From the NCBI RefSeq assembly GCF_947500045.1, contig NZ_CANMQQ010000003.1, forward strand, positions 372,001-436,000: a stretch of 64,000 nucleotides of DNA, given 5' to 3'. Source of the DNA: an uncultured Ruegeria sp. Its GTDB lineage: Bacteria > Pseudomonadota > Alphaproteobacteria > Rhodobacterales > Rhodobacteraceae. The first letter of the stretch is position 1. Every line of letters starts with the position of its first letter. A program made the translations under genes and the position numbers. The notes below the pieces were generated by a model. The model did not search any database. It saw only the letters and a list, made by a program, of their open reading frames with translations, and was not told where the DNA came from. This document shows positions 54,411 to 64,000 of this stretch, piece by piece.

Positions 54411-56897
54411 TCAATAAAGCCCGCCACCCTGCAGATCACCCTGGCTTGCATTGGGGCCGACCGTGATCGTATCACCCGTCGAGGTGGTTACCTGACGGCC
54501 CGAGCTGGCCTCTTCAAACAGCGGCAGATCCGACCCCATGGCGAAACCACCATCATAGATGCGGTCGATGAAGCCGTCGATGCCATCACGGAAGTATTCG
54601 GCAACGACATAGTCACCTGAGGCATCTTCAGGCAAACGTGCGCCGCTGAAACGGTCGATCTTGATGAATTGGCCGCCCGGGGGAACCTCGAACGGACCGC
54701 CGCCATATTTTTCGACTGCCTTTTCCATGAAGCTCTGGAACACCGGGCCACACAGGGTGCCGCCATAGGCCCCCCGCCCCATCGGACGTGGGCGGTCATA
54801 TCCAATGTAGCAACCTGCCACGATGTTCGAGGTGAAGCCGATGAACCACGCATCCTTGGATTCGTTTGTCGTGCCGGTCTTACCGGCAGTGGGCACCGGC
54901 AGGTTCACAACGCGTGATGCGGTGCCACGGTCTACCACACCCTTCATCATCGAAGTCAGCTGATAAGCGGTGATCGCATCCATTACCTGACTGCGATCCG
55001 TGATGATCTGAGGCGCTTCATCAGGCTCCAACCAACTTGAATTGCAATCCAGGCATTGCCTGTCGTCGTGGCGATAGATGGTTTTGCCAAACCGGTCCTG
55101 AATGCGATCCACCAGGGTGGGTTCAACCCGTTCACCACCATTGGCGAACATCGCGTAAGCCGCGACCATCTTGTAAAGCGTGGTCTCCTCGGACCCCAAT
55201 GAGTTCGCAAGGAACGCGCCCATCCGGTCATAAACGCCGAACCGCTCAGCATAGCCCGCGACTACCGGCATCGTGACTTCCTGCGCCAGACGGATGGTCA
55301 TCAGGTTCCGCGATTGCTCGATCCCGGTGCGCAAAGGCGTCGGACCATAGAATTTGTTGGTCGAGTTCTTGGGGCGCCACAGGCCCTGAGGGGTATTCAC
55401 CTCGATCGGAGCGTCCACGACGATGGTGGCGGGGCTGTATCCGCTGTCCAGTGCGGCAGCATAAACGAAGGGTTTGAAACTTGAACCCGGCTGACGCTGC
55501 GCTTGCGTGGCGCGGTTGAACACCGTATCCTGATACGAGAAGCCACCCTGCATCGCCAGAACACGGCCCGAGTTCACGTCCATCGCGACGAAACCGCCCT
55601 GCACCTCGGGTACCTGACGGGCAGACCACTGCCCCTCTTCCCCGGCCATCACCAGTATGACATCGCCGCGCTTGAAATTGTCTTGAAAACTGCCCTGCAT
55701 CCATTTGATGTCAGCCCGAGGGATGCTCCCATCCGATGGGCCATCTTCGATCCCTACGGTCAGGGACTGATCGGCCACGTTCAGAACAACGGCCGGATAC
55801 CATTGCGTTGGCAGCACCACGTCGCGGGGGATTTCCATGATCGCCAGCGCCTCGCGCCACTGAGCTTCATCTGCCAGCTTCTCTTCCGGGATCACCTCAC
55901 CCGTACCACGCCATTTCCCGCGCGAACGGTCGTATTTCTGCAGCGCCGTGCGCAGGGCTTTCGCAGCTTCGACCTGCATTTCTTCATCAACTGACGCCCG
56001 GACGGTAAAACCGCCGGTAAAGAACTCACCTTCACCAAAATCCTCGCTCAGCTGGCGGCGGATTTCGTCGGTGAAGTAGTCACGGGGTGGCAATGCAGTA
56101 CGGAAGCTTTCAAAATCGCCGTTCTGAACAGACCGCAGAGGCATCTCAACCTCGGCCTCATAGGTCGCCTGATCGATATATCCGTTCTGCTGCATCTCGC
56201 GCAGCACATAGTTTCGACGATTCAACAGGCGTTCTTTCTGGCGCACCGGGTGATAGTCAGAAGGTGCTTTGGGCATCGCGGCCAGCATCGCAGCCTCGTG
56301 CGGGGCCAGTTCTTGCAGTGTCTTGTTGAAATAGGTCTGCGCCGCGGCGGTCACACCGTATGAGTTTTGACCCAGAAAGATCTCGTTCATATAAAGTTCG
56401 AGGATCTGTTCCTTATCAAGCGTATCCTCAAGCCGGGTGGCGAGGATGATCTCTTTGATTTTGCGCTCGGCCCGGCGGTCGCCAGACAGCAAGAAGTTCT
56501 TCATCACCTGCTGCGTGATCGTCGAAGCCCCGCGGACAGTTTCGCCCTTCGAACGCACCGCCTCGACCCCTGCCGCGACGATCCCGCGTGGATCATAGCC
56601 CTGATGGGTGTAGAAGTTCTTGTCTTCCGCCGAAATAAACGCCTGTTTCACCAGATCGGGGATTTCCTCGGACGGGGTGAACAGGCGGCGTTCCTGCGCG
56701 AACTCGTCAATCAGCTGACCTTCGCCCGAGTATATCCGGCTGATCGTCGGCGGCTTGTATTGCGCCAGCGACTCGTGGCTGGGCAGATCGCGCCCATACA
56801 TCCAGAAGATCGCGCCGACAACCAGCGCGGCCATGAAAATACCCAAGGTCACGAGGCTGAAGATTGCCCCGAAAAACGAAAGAATGAACCGGATCAC
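54411..56897 (-). CDS. mrcA: penicillin-binding protein 1A
   Basis: Bifunctional peptidoglycan glycosyltransferase/DD-transpeptidase of the inner membrane, 828 residues. N-terminal membrane helix (about 8-32), glycosyltransferase GT51 motifs (FISAEDKNFYTHQGYDPRGI; STITQQVMKNFLLSGDR; EIFLGQNSYGV), OB-like domain, then transpeptidase SxxK in PGSSFKPFVYAAALDSGY, SxN near SRNLMT, and KTG in TAGKTGTTNESKDAW. C-terminal Gly-rich tail. Upstream on the same strand is amiC. Confidence 0.94.
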   Translation of the reverse strand: MIRFILSFFGAIFSLVTLGIFMAALVVGAIFWMYGRDLPSHESLAQYKPPTISRIYSGEGQLIDEFAQERRLFTPSEEIPDLVKQAFISAEDKNFYTHQGYDPRGIVAAGVEAVRSKGETVRGASTITQQVMKNFLLSGDRRAERKIKEIILATRLEDTLDKEQILELYMNEIFLGQNSYGVTAAAQTYFNKTLQELAPHEAAMLAAMPKAPSDYHPVRQKERLLNRRNYVLREMQQNGYIDQATYEAEVEMPLRSVQNGDFESFRTALPPRDYFTDEIRRQLSEDFGEGEFFTGGFTVRASVDEEMQVEAAKALRTALQKYDRSRGKWRGTGEVIPEEKLADEAQWREALAIMEIPRDVVLPTQWYPAVVLNVADQSLTVGIEDGPSDGSIPRADIKWMQGSFQDNFKRGDVILVMAGEEGQWSARQVPEVQGGFVAMDVNSGRVLAMQGGFSYQDTVFNRATQAQRQPGSSFKPFVYAAALDSGYSPATIVVDAPIEVNTPQGLWRPKNSTNKFYGPTPLRTGIEQSRNLMTIRLAQEVTMPVVAGYAERFGVYDRMGAFLANSLGSEETTLYKMVAAYAMFANGGERVEPTLVDRIQDRFGKTIYRHDDRQCLDCNSSWLEPDEAPQIITDRSQVMDAITAYQLTSMMKGVVDRGTASRVVNLPVPTAGKTGTTNESKDAWFIGFTSNIVAGCYIGYDRPRPMGRGAYGGTLCGPVFQSFMEKAVEKYGGGPFEVPPGGQFIKIDRFSGARLPEDASGDYVVAEYFRDGIDGFIDRIYDGGFAMGSDLPLFEEASSGRQVTTSTGDTITVGPNASQGDLQGGGLY

Positions 56898-56992
56898 GTT
56901 ACTGCCTTTTACTCGCGGTGACGCCTATATAGTGTCGCCCCCCCGCAGGGTCAAAACACGAAAGGCTACAATGGCTGTTTTGCGCCGCAGCG

Positions 56993-58213
56993 TTATTGAC
57001 CGATCAGGGAGCGCTTGACCAGATCGTCCTGACGCCATTGATCAAGCCCCTGCGCCAACCCTTTGGCCATGGCCGCGCGCCATTCGGGGTTCACGATGTT
57101 TTTCAAGTCCCGGGGACTGGAGAGAAACCCCAGTTCGACCAGAACCGATGGGATATCTGCCGCCTTGAGCACCGAAAACGAGGCAGTTCGGATGGGACGG
57201 CTGTTCATCGGACCGCCTTGTTGCGTCATGCCATCTGCCAACGCACGCGCCAGCGCATCGGTGCGTGGTTTGGTTTCCTGCCGCGCCATATCCAGCAGTA
57301 TATCAGCGACCTGATCATCCGAGCCGCTCAGATCGATACCAGCAATCAGGTCACCCCGATCATGCCGTTCAGCCAGTTTCAGGCTGGCCACATCCGACGC
57401 TTCATCCGAAAGCGTATAGACAGCAGCCCCATGTGCCCGCCCTTCCGACAGCGAGTCGGCATGGAGCGAGATGAAAACATCCGCCCCCGCGCGGTGTGCC
57501 AATGCAATCCGCCGTTCTAAGGAAACGAACTGATCGTTATCCCGGGTCATCACGACCTCAAACCCGCCAGAGCGTAGCAGCAACTCGCGCAGCTCACGCG
57601 CGAAGGTCAGCATAAGTGTTTTTTCATCCGTGCCCGTCACTTCGGCCCCAGGATCGATACCGCCATGGCCAGGGTCCAGCATAATCCGCATAGGGCGTGA
57701 ACCATCGCCGCGTGATGCCTGCGAAATCACAGCAGGTTCTGGCAAATCCCAGCCCGGCTGCCGGGGGGCACCTGCACTGGCTGCGAAACTGTCAAAATCC
57801 GTCCCCTTCAGGTGCAGGGACAAAACCCCCACCCCTGTAGATTCATCAATGCGCAAATCGGCAGTTTCCACCGCCAGCGGGGCGCCAAGCTCTAGCACCA
57901 GACGCGACCAACCGGGCACGTAGGCCCCGTATTGGATACCGCTGATCCGGTTGGTTTGCAGGAACGCCTCGCGGTTTAGGCCGGTCCAGTCGACCTCTTG
58001 AAAGTCCAGCACCATCCGATAGGGATCGCGCAGCGTGAACACGCGGTACGGAACACCTTGGCTAAGACCAAGCTCGACCCGTACGCCGGCGCCACCCTCG
58101 TCGATGATGCGGCTTTGTTCTGGCAGAACACGCGCCAACGCACTGAATTCATGCGCAACTGCAGCACTGGTCAGCGCCCAAATCAGCGCGATTGCATAGA
58201 AAATCCTGCTCAT
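56993..58213 (-). CDS. amiC: N-acetylmuramoyl-L-alanine amidase, AmiC-type
   Basis: 406 residues: signal peptide (IFYAIALIWALTSAAVAH), AMIN domain (about 25-145; localises to the septum), and amidase_3 domain with the zinc ligands in IMLDPGHGGIDPGA, a Glu in FARELRELLLRS-region and HADSLSEGRAHGAAVYTLSD. It cleaves septal peptidoglycan for daughter-cell separation. Gene order amiC-mrcA (minus strand) is conserved in Rhodobacteraceae. Confidence 0.92.
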   Translation of the reverse strand: MSRIFYAIALIWALTSAAVAHEFSALARVLPEQSRIIDEGGAGVRVELGLSQGVPYRVFTLRDPYRMVLDFQEVDWTGLNREAFLQTNRISGIQYGAYVPGWSRLVLELGAPLAVETADLRIDESTGVGVLSLHLKGTDFDSFAASAGAPRQPGWDLPEPAVISQASRGDGSRPMRIMLDPGHGGIDPGAEVTGTDEKTLMLTFARELRELLLRSGGFEVVMTRDNDQFVSLERRIALAHRAGADVFISLHADSLSEGRAHGAAVYTLSDEASDVASLKLAERHDRGDLIAGIDLSGSDDQVADILLDMARQETKPRTDALARALADGMTQQGGPMNSRPIRTASFSVLKAADIPSVLVELGFLSSPRDLKNIVNPEWRAAMAKGLAQGLDQWRQDDLVKRSLIGQ

Positions 58214-58279
58214 GGCCTCAAGTTTTCCCGAGATCGTTTGACGCAGAGCCTATAGCATCGCCCCGCCTTTGTGAACGCT

Positions 58280-59443
58280 TTAGGCCTGCTCTGATATCGC
58301 GCCCCGCTCGGCCATAAAACGCTGCAGCCGGTCAAGCCCGTCCTGTATGTCTTCGGTCGAGCGCGCATATGAAAACCGCAGAGTCGTGTGCCCGCGCACT
58401 GGGTCGAAATCCAACCCCGGCGTCACCGCCACCCCGGCCTTGTCCAGAATCTCGGCTGCAAAGGCACGGCTATCCTGCGTCAAATCCGAGACATCTGCAT
58501 AGACATAAAACGCCCCATCCGGCGGTGCAATATTGGTGAACCCGGCCTTGGGCAAACCGTCCAGCATCAGAAGACGATTACGGCGATAGACATCCAGATT
58601 GGCCTGCAGCTCATCTTCGCAATCCATCGCGGCCAAGGCCGCCACCTGACTGGCATGGGGGGCGCAAATAAACATGTTCTGCGCAATGCGCTCGATCACG
58701 CGCACCTGATCCTCGGGAACGACCATCCACCCCACTCGCCAGCCCGTCATCGAAAAATACTTGGAGAATGAGTTGATCACATAGCACTCATCCGTCAGTT
58801 CCAGCGCGGTGACGGCTTTGGCTTCGTATTCCAGCCCGTGATAAATCTCGTCGCTGATGAACGATGCACCCTGCCCCTGCGCGGCCTCGATCAGCGCCCG
58901 CATCGCAGCGTGATCCAACATCGTCCCGGTGGGGTTCGCGGGAGAGGCGACCATCAATCCCTGCAGATCAAGTCCTGTAAAATCAGCAGGCACCGGTTGC
59001 AGACGGTTTTCCAGCGCAGTTGGCAGGTCGACGGGCACCAATCCCAAAGCTTTCAGAATTTGCCGATAAGATGGATATCCCGGCGCACCGATCCCCACAC
59101 GATCACCGCTGTCGAAAAGGGCTGTAAAAGCCAGCAGAAACCCACCGGACGACCCCGGGGTGATCACCACCCGTTCGGGATTGAGATCAACATCATACCA
59201 CTCGCCATAAAGCCGTGCGATCCGTTGCCGAAGCGCGGGTAGACCCAACGCCACCGTATACCCCAAAGGTCCCTGTTCCATGGCCATGGCAAGAGCCCTG
59301 GTCGCCCCTTGTGGGGCACCGGTTCCTGGTTGGCCAACCTCCATATGCACGACATGTCGCCCGGCCTCTTCCGCTTTGCGCGCAGCCTCCATCACATCCA
59401 TCACGATGAAGGGATCGACCCCGGAACGGGTTGAGTTTCTCAT
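58280..59443 (-). CDS. class I/II pyridoxal-phosphate aminotransferase
   Basis: 387 residues. PLP-binding motifs: GSSGGFLLAF, ASPANPTGTML, SDEIYHGLEY and the Schiff-base Lys in NSFSKYFSMTGWRVGWMV (near 229). The C-terminal Arg binding the substrate carboxylate is in TTLRFSYARS. Substrate not determinable. The start at 59443 is preferred (GGGAG six bases upstream) over 59467, which would overlap the divergent M48 start. Confidence 0.85.
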   Translation of the reverse strand: MRNSTRSGVDPFIVMDVMEAARKAEEAGRHVVHMEVGQPGTGAPQGATRALAMAMEQGPLGYTVALGLPALRQRIARLYGEWYDVDLNPERVVITPGSSGGFLLAFTALFDSGDRVGIGAPGYPSYRQILKALGLVPVDLPTALENRLQPVPADFTGLDLQGLMVASPANPTGTMLDHAAMRALIEAAQGQGASFISDEIYHGLEYEAKAVTALELTDECYVINSFSKYFSMTGWRVGWMVVPEDQVRVIERIAQNMFICAPHASQVAALAAMDCEDELQANLDVYRRNRLLMLDGLPKAGFTNIAPPDGAFYVYADVSDLTQDSRAFAAEILDKAGVAVTPGLDFDPVRGHTTLRFSYARSTEDIQDGLDRLQRFMAERGAISEQA

Positions 59444-59465
59444 GGCCATCTCCCATGTTGCAGCC

Positions 59466-60827
59466 ATGGCTTTTGAACGCTTATCTCGGCTGGCGTCAAT
59501 CCCGGCCTTGTTGCTGATTGCAGTGACATGGCTGGTCAGTGTCGCGCAAGCCAGTGCTCAAAGTCTGATCCGCGACCCCGATATTGAACATGGCCTGCGA
59601 GAGCTTGCCTTTCCTGTCCTGCGCGCTGCAGGATTGAACACCAACCGCGTTAGGGTTTTGGTGGTAAATGACAGCGTTTTCAACGCTTTCGTCATCGACT
59701 ATAACACCATTTACCTGAATTACGGCCTGATCCTGACCGTCGAAACCCCCGAGATGTTGCAGGCCGTGATCGCACACGAAGCCGCCCATATCGCCAATGG
59801 TCATCTGGCCCGGCGTTCGGAAAACCTGCGGGCAGCGCAACGCAACGCGCAACTTGGTACGCTGCTGGCACTGGCGGCTGCGGCGGCTGGTGGCGGAGAA
59901 GCTGCTGTAGGCATCGCCGCGGGCACTCAGGCATCGGCGCTGCGTAGTTTTCTGGGTCATACACGTGCAGAAGAGGCCTCGGCCGATCGCAGCGCGGCCA
60001 GCTACTTGCGTTGGGCGGGAATTTCGCCACGCGGGATGGTCGACCTGCACCGCAAGTTTGCCGGTCAGGAATTGCTGAGCGAATTCAGGCAGGATCCCTA
60101 CATGCGCTCGCACCCGACCAGCCGCGAACGGCTTCGCGCAGCCGAGTCGTTTCTGGATCAGTTTGGTGACAAAGCAAAAAAGAACCCAAATGCGGATTAC
60201 TGGTTTGCCCGTATCAAAGGTAAATTATCTGCCTTTTTGCGTTCTCCGACCTGGACGCTGCGCCGCGCGGCCGAGGAAACCGACCGCGACGTCCGATTGA
60301 TGCGCGAAGCTTCGGCTTATCACCAGAACCGCGATCTGACCCGCGCCCGCGCCGCGATCAACGGGGCGCTGGAAATCCGCCCTGATGATCCATTTTTTTA
60401 TGAACTGAAGGGGCAGATTTTGCTGGAAAACCGGCGCCTGACCGAGGCCGTTGCGGCCTATGGTGCTGCGGTTGATATGGCGCCCAACAATTCTCTGATC
60501 CTCGCAGGGTATGGGCGAGCCCTTCTGGCGGATGGCCAGACGAAGAAAGCCCTGCAAGTACTTGAAAAAGCGCGCGCACGAGACTATCGCAACGCCCGCC
60601 TGATGCGCGATCTTGGGTCTGCCTATTCGCAAGTCGGCAACAACGGAATGGCATCGGCGGTGACTGCGGAACGATATGCACTGCAAGGCCGGCTTGAGGA
60701 TGCGGGTATTCATGCTAAACGAGCTGTTGCACAGCTTCCCGAAGGTTCTCCGGGTTGGCAAAGGGCACAGGATGTGTTGATTGCCTCCGAGCGCTTTAAA
60801 AAGAACAAAAGAAGGAAACGGAAATGA
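59466..60827 (+). CDS. periplasmic M48 metalloprotease with TPR domain (BepA-like)
   Basis: 453 residues: signal peptide (PALLLIAVTWLVSVAQASA), peptidase domain with HEAAH at 104-108 and second Glu in EEASADRSAASYL, then a helical TPR-like C-terminus (about 270-450). BepA of E. coli degrades misassembled LptD/BamA substrates in the periplasm; a similar quality-control job is inferred. ATGA overlap with the following DsbA-like gene. Confidence 0.88.
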   Translation: MAFERLSRLASIPALLLIAVTWLVSVAQASAQSLIRDPDIEHGLRELAFPVLRAAGLNTNRVRVLVVNDSVFNAFVIDYNTIYLNYGLILTVETPEMLQAVIAHEAAHIANGHLARRSENLRAAQRNAQLGTLLALAAAAAGGGEAAVGIAAGTQASALRSFLGHTRAEEASADRSAASYLRWAGISPRGMVDLHRKFAGQELLSEFRQDPYMRSHPTSRERLRAAESFLDQFGDKAKKNPNADYWFARIKGKLSAFLRSPTWTLRRAAEETDRDVRLMREASAYHQNRDLTRARAAINGALEIRPDDPFFYELKGQILLENRRLTEAVAAYGAAVDMAPNNSLILAGYGRALLADGQTKKALQVLEKARARDYRNARLMRDLGSAYSQVGNNGMASAVTAERYALQGRLEDAGIHAKRAVAQLPEGSPGWQRAQDVLIASERFKKNKRRKRK

Positions 60828-61582
60828 TCCTGAGACATGCTGCACCGGCCCTATTGGGTCTTTCCCTGATCACCGGCCCAGCACAGGCGCTTGACCTAAA
60901 CGCCATGAGCGATGCTGAAAAGGCCGAGTTCGGCGAGCAGGTGCGCGAATACCTGCTGGAAAATCCGGAGGTCATTATTGAGGCAATCAATATCCTCGAA
61001 GAGCGTAACGCCAGTGCTGAGGCCCAAGCTGACAAGGAACTTGTCGCTGCCAATGCGGATGACCTGTTCAATGACGGCTACAGCTGGGTCGGCGGCAATC
61101 CGGACGGTGACATAACACTGGTTGAGTTCATGGACTATCGCTGCGGATATTGCCGTCGCGCCGTGCCCGAGGTGGCCTCCCTGCTGGCCGAGGATGGCAA
61201 CATCCGGCTGGTGATCAAAGAGCTTCCCATTTTGGGCGATGCTTCGATCGTCTCTTCGCGCTTTGCCGTGGCGACCAAACAGGTTGCAGGTAATGATGCG
61301 TATAAGCAGGTTCATGATGCGCTTCTGGAATTCACCGGCGAACCTTCAGAGGTCACCCTGCGCCGCATCTCCGACGGCCTGGGCCTGGACAGTGAGGCGA
61401 TCATCGCAGCGATGGACAGTGATGAAGTCTCCGAAGAGATCACCAAGACCCGCGAGTTGGCGCAAAAGCTGCGAATCTCCGGCACTCCCTCTTTCGTTCT
61501 GGGTACCGAGATGCTGCGCGGCTTCCTGCCCGCCGATCAAATGCAGCAGATTGCTAATGGTGTTCGGGCGGAACAGGGGTAA
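60824..61582 (+). CDS. DsbA-family thiol-disulfide oxidoreductase
   Basis: 252 residues: signal peptide, thioredoxin fold with CGYC at 107-110 (YRCGYCRRAVPEV) and cis-Pro in GTPSFVLG. N-terminal helical extension (about 25-80) sets it in the DsbA/BdbD or ScsB-partner type. It forms or isomerises disulfides in the periplasm, possibly for the M48 protease gene it overlaps. Confidence 0.88.
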   Translation: MILRHAAPALLGLSLITGPAQALDLNAMSDAEKAEFGEQVREYLLENPEVIIEAINILEERNASAEAQADKELVAANADDLFNDGYSWVGGNPDGDITLVEFMDYRCGYCRRAVPEVASLLAEDGNIRLVIKELPILGDASIVSSRFAVATKQVAGNDAYKQVHDALLEFTGEPSEVTLRRISDGLGLDSEAIIAAMDSDEVSEEITKTRELAQKLRISGTPSFVLGTEMLRGFLPADQMQQIANGVRAEQG

Positions 61583-61618
61583 TTGCAGGGGAGGCATGTC
61601 GCGTCGATTTAAGACCCA

Positions 61619-61644
61619 GGCGGCTTTTGATTCAAAAAGCCGCC
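61619..61644 (+). terminator. terminator of the M48-DsbA operon
   Basis: GGCGGCTTTT-GATTCA-AAAAGCCGCC, a 10-bp perfect stem 37 bases beyond the DsbA stop; the T tract is short (ATTGTCTT). The rest of the 264-base gap to the CHAP gene shows no feature. Confidence 0.7.
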
Positions 61645-61846
61645 ATTGTCTTACCTAAGCCTTTTGCAAATTCACTATTCCAACGCATCATCCGCCAAGG
61701 AAGTGTACAGGCTTTCGAGTGTGGCCATTGGCCCACATTCAGTAATCGGAACCGGCAAGATCTTGCCGGGAAATTTTTCTACCTCTTTTCAAAACGCACA
61801 AGATCGCAATAAAACTCTGTGACCACTCAAACCGGCATGAAGTTTC

Positions 61847-62407
61847 TTGCATATCAACGCTCGCAAAACGAATACAATTTGGCCGCGCCTGCCCGGCGCC
61901 GCCCGCTATACGATTGCGCTGGGGCTTATCGCTCTTGTCTCTGCCTGTGCTCAGAACCCTAACGACTTCGATCTTGATCCGGAACGCCAGTCAATGGCGC
62001 TGCAAGAGGTCTCAAGAAAACAGGCCCGCGGGCAAAGGGTGTGGTGCGTACCCTACGCACGAAACCTCAGCGGTATTGAAATTCGCGGCAACGCCAAAGA
62101 CTGGTGGGGTAAGGCGCGCAATCTCTTTGACCGAGGCAATGAACCGGTTGTGGGTTCGGTGATGTCGTTTCGGGCAACCAACGGAATGCCTTTGGGTCAT
62201 GTGGCGGTCGTATCCGATATTGTCACCGAGCGTGAAGTCATCATCAACCACGCCAACTGGCACCGCAACAAAGTATCGTTGAAAATGGGCGTCAAGGACG
62301 TATCCAAAAACAACGATTGGTCGCTGGTCCGGGTCGAAAGCCAGCCAGGGCGGTATGGCAGTCACTATCCGGTGAACGGGTTCATTTATCCGAAATTCGA
62401 CGAATAG
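61847..62407 (+). CDS. CHAP-domain lipoprotein
   Basis: 186 residues. Lipobox VSAC with Cys34 after TIALGLIALVSA; catalytic Cys67 in QRVWCVPYARNLSG and His in PLGHVAVVSDI; a third polar residue in INHANWH. CHAP domains are Cys/His amidases of peptidoglycan, or structural relatives. The start is TTG 61847 with only a weak upstream site; an ATG ten bases upstream is out of frame, so the N-terminus may be affected by a frameshift. Isolated gene. Confidence 0.75.
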   Translation: MHINARKTNTIWPRLPGAARYTIALGLIALVSACAQNPNDFDLDPERQSMALQEVSRKQARGQRVWCVPYARNLSGIEIRGNAKDWWGKARNLFDRGNEPVVGSVMSFRATNGMPLGHVAVVSDIVTEREVIINHANWHRNKVSLKMGVKDVSKNNDWSLVRVESQPGRYGSHYPVNGFIYPKFDE

Positions 62408-62548
62408 CTCAATTTATCTTCGTATCCGAAGTGAACTAAAATAATGCGCCACAGGCGTCTCTTGTCTCGGTCACAAAGCATGTGATTCAGTTGACTGCAT
62501 AGCAACCGCAGCAATCGCTAGTTCTTCGGTGTTTCTATCGCTACACCC

Positions 62549-63670
62549 TTACTCTGCTGCCTCAACCGCCGCATCCAGTTCAGCCGCCTTCTTCTCGACC
62601 TCTTCCACGATGTGGTCGATCATCTTGTCGTTCGACATCTTGTGGCTGGCTTTACCCGCCAGATAGACCATGCCGGACCCAGCCCCACCGCCGGTAAAAC
62701 CAACATCTGTCATCAGAGCCTCACCCGGACCATTCACGACGCAGCCTATGATCGATAGGCTCATCGGGGTCTTGATGTGTTCCAACCGATGCTCCAGCGC
62801 CTCAACGGTTTTGATCACGTCAAACCCCTGTCGCGCGCAGGAGGGGCATGAGATGATGTTGACGCCCCGATGGCGCAGGCCCAGTGACTTGAGGATTTCA
62901 AAGCCAACCTTGACCTCTTCCACCGGATCGGCAGACAGGCTGACGCGGATCGTGTCGCCGATCCCCATCCACAGAAGGTTGCCCAGCCCAATGGCGGATT
63001 TGATGGTGCCGCTGACCAGCCCCCCGGCCTCGGTGATGCCCAGATGTATCGGTGCATCCGTGGCTTCGGCGATGCCCTGATAGGCCGCGGCAGACAGGAA
63101 AACGTCGCTTGCTTTCACGCTGATCTTGAAGTTGTGAAAGTCGTTGTCTTCCAGAATACGGATATGTTCCAGCCCGCTTTCAACCATCGCTTCGGGGCAC
63201 GGTTCGGCGTATTTCTCGAGCAGGTGTTTTTCCAGACTTCCCGCATTCACACCGATGCGGATCGAACAATTGTGGTCGCGCGCGGCTTCGATGACCTCTT
63301 TCACGCGCTTCTCATCGCCAATGTTGCCGGGGTTGATGCGTAAACAAGCCGCACCGGCCTCGGCCGCCTCGATACCCCTGCGATAGTGGAAATGGATATC
63401 GGCCACGATAGGAACAGGGCTTTCGCGCACGATCTCTTTCAGAGCTTTCGACGAGGCCTCGTCGGGAACCGATACCCGCACAATATCTGCCCCTGCCTCT
63501 GCCGCCGCCTGTACCTGTGCAACGGTTCCTGCGACATCGGTGGTCAGAGTGTTGGTCATGGTCTGCACCGCGATCGGCGCGTCCCCTCCAACCGGCACGT
63601 TGCCCACCATGATCTGACGAGATTTACGGCGATAGATGTCGCGCCAGGGGCGTATGTGATTGAGGGACAT
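62549..63670 (-). CDS. ispG: 4-hydroxy-3-methylbut-2-enyl diphosphate synthase
   Basis: GcpE, the penultimate enzyme of the MEP isoprenoid pathway, 373 residues. N-terminal TIM-barrel part ([43 protein letters not shown]) and C-terminal [4Fe-4S] part with Cys in [13 protein letters not shown] and [11 protein letters not shown]. Upstream in the operon is a RodZ-like gene (partial here). Confidence 0.95.
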   Translation of the reverse strand: MSLNHIRPWRDIYRRKSRQIMVGNVPVGGDAPIAVQTMTNTLTTDVAGTVAQVQAAAEAGADIVRVSVPDEASSKALKEIVRESPVPIVADIHFHYRRGIEAAEAGAACLRINPGNIGDEKRVKEVIEAARDHNCSIRIGVNAGSLEKHLLEKYAEPCPEAMVESGLEHIRILEDNDFHNFKISVKASDVFLSAAAYQGIAEATDAPIHLGITEAGGLVSGTIKSAIGLGNLLWMGIGDTIRVSLSADPVEEVKVGFEILKSLGLRHRGVNIISCPSCARQGFDVIKTVEALEHRLEHIKTPMSLSIIGCVVNGPGEALMTDVGFTGGGAGSGMVYLAGKASHKMSNDKMIDHIVEEVEKKAAELDAAVEAAE

Positions 63671-63741
63671 GAGGGGATGTTCCAGATCAGCCTGAGTTGA
63701 CCCCTAGATAGTTCGCCAACCCATGGGGAGCAATGGCTAGA

Positions 63742-64000
63742 TCACTCAGCGGGCTCTTGTGTCGCCTCGGTCTGCAATTCGGCGACCAGCTGTTTGAGTG
63801 CGCTGTTCTGTTCTGCCTCAAGATCCACAACAGCGAAGCTTTCGGCAACAGCGTCTTTCGACAGAATGACGCCCTTGGCTACCGTTCCCGGTGAGCCCGC
63901 CGGGCCAAAATGTTCACCATTCATCGAGAAATAGACAGAACCTGAGGCACCCGCACGCAATTGCGGCGGTTCTTCGGTCAAGGGCACTTCGAATGTGCTG
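63742..64000 (-). CDS. RodZ-like/DUF4115 protein, C-terminal fragment
   Basis: The frame runs off the right edge; 85 residues are visible. The text FEVPLTEEPPQLRAGASGSV, YFSMNGEHFGPAG and VILSKDAVAESFAVVDL is that of the periplasmic DUF4115 beta-domain at the C-terminus of RodZ-type HTH membrane proteins, commonly just upstream of ispG in these bacteria. RodZ links MreB to the wall-synthesis machinery. Confidence 0.8.
   Translation of the reverse strand, partial: STFEVPLTEEPPQLRAGASGSVYFSMNGEHFGPAGSPGTVAKGVILSKDAVAESFAVVDLEAEQNSALKQLVAELQTEATQEPAE

Overview
This window reads as chromosomal DNA of an alphaproteobacterium of the Rhodobacteraceae (Roseobacter/Ruegeria-like group). The assignment rests on gene content and order: ihfA followed by a MerR-type regulator and tRNA-Pro, DUF177-rpmF-plsX-fabH, argS-SPOR-nagZ-scpA-scpB, a solitary olsB ornithine lipid acyltransferase, a two-domain dCTP deaminase, a DksA with one cysteine, DUF2927 and DUF2852 proteins, and a moderately high G+C content by eye. 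It is inferred from protein and synteny recognition, since no search could be run. No insertion sequence, prophage, CRISPR array or rRNA gene was seen.

Layout. 1-8 kb: partial anmK diverges from tyrS; then a secreted low-complexity protein, an SDR dehydrogenase and a hexapeptide acetyltransferase, an ABC-F ATPase, olsB and bamE. 8-13.5 kb: DUF177, rpmF, plsX, fabH, ihfA, merR, tRNA-Pro and dcd. 13.5-19.1 kb (minus strand): argS, SPOR protein, nagZ, scpA, scpB and a small protein, with overlapping starts and stops. 19.2-24 kb: a frameshifted molybdopterin-fold gene, dgt, erpA, a palindromic repeat cluster, xthA, an FAD monooxygenase and dksA. 24.4-30.3 kb: MoxR ATPase, GNAT, DUF2927 lipoprotein, a 55-residue membrane protein and a CoxE-like VWA protein, then cupin, lipocalin-like and M48 genes. 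30.4-38 kb: PIN protein, RlmI-like methyltransferase, glnE, DUF4440, DUF2852, RDD, bpt and a VOC protein.

38-45 kb: a TRAP transporter (substrate-binding protein, small permease and an unusually long large permease) transcribed away from a Cache-domain histidine kinase and NarL-type response regulator, which is probably its sensor system. 45-50 kb: a VOC protein, a 2OG-Fe(II) oxygenase, and the acetolactate synthase operon, preceded by a leader peptide with a Leu-Val-Val-Ile-Val codon run and a terminator, which looks like transcription attenuation. 50-64 kb: XRE regulator, DUF2189, amidase, M50 protease, prfB, PBP1a, AmiC, aminotransferase, M48-TPR protease with a DsbA-like protein, a CHAP lipoprotein, ispG and the C-terminus of a RodZ-like protein.

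The best candidates for something undescribed are: the ilv leader/attenuator; a dispersed hairpin-plus-core repeat family sitting at gene ends (four clear copies), one copy of which supplies the last residues of a protein; a charge-segregated secreted protein with a 24-nt tandem repeat; a single-base frameshift at an A6 run in a molybdopterin-fold gene; and paired inverted 19-bp motifs between two divergent genes. None is an obvious new multi-gene system.
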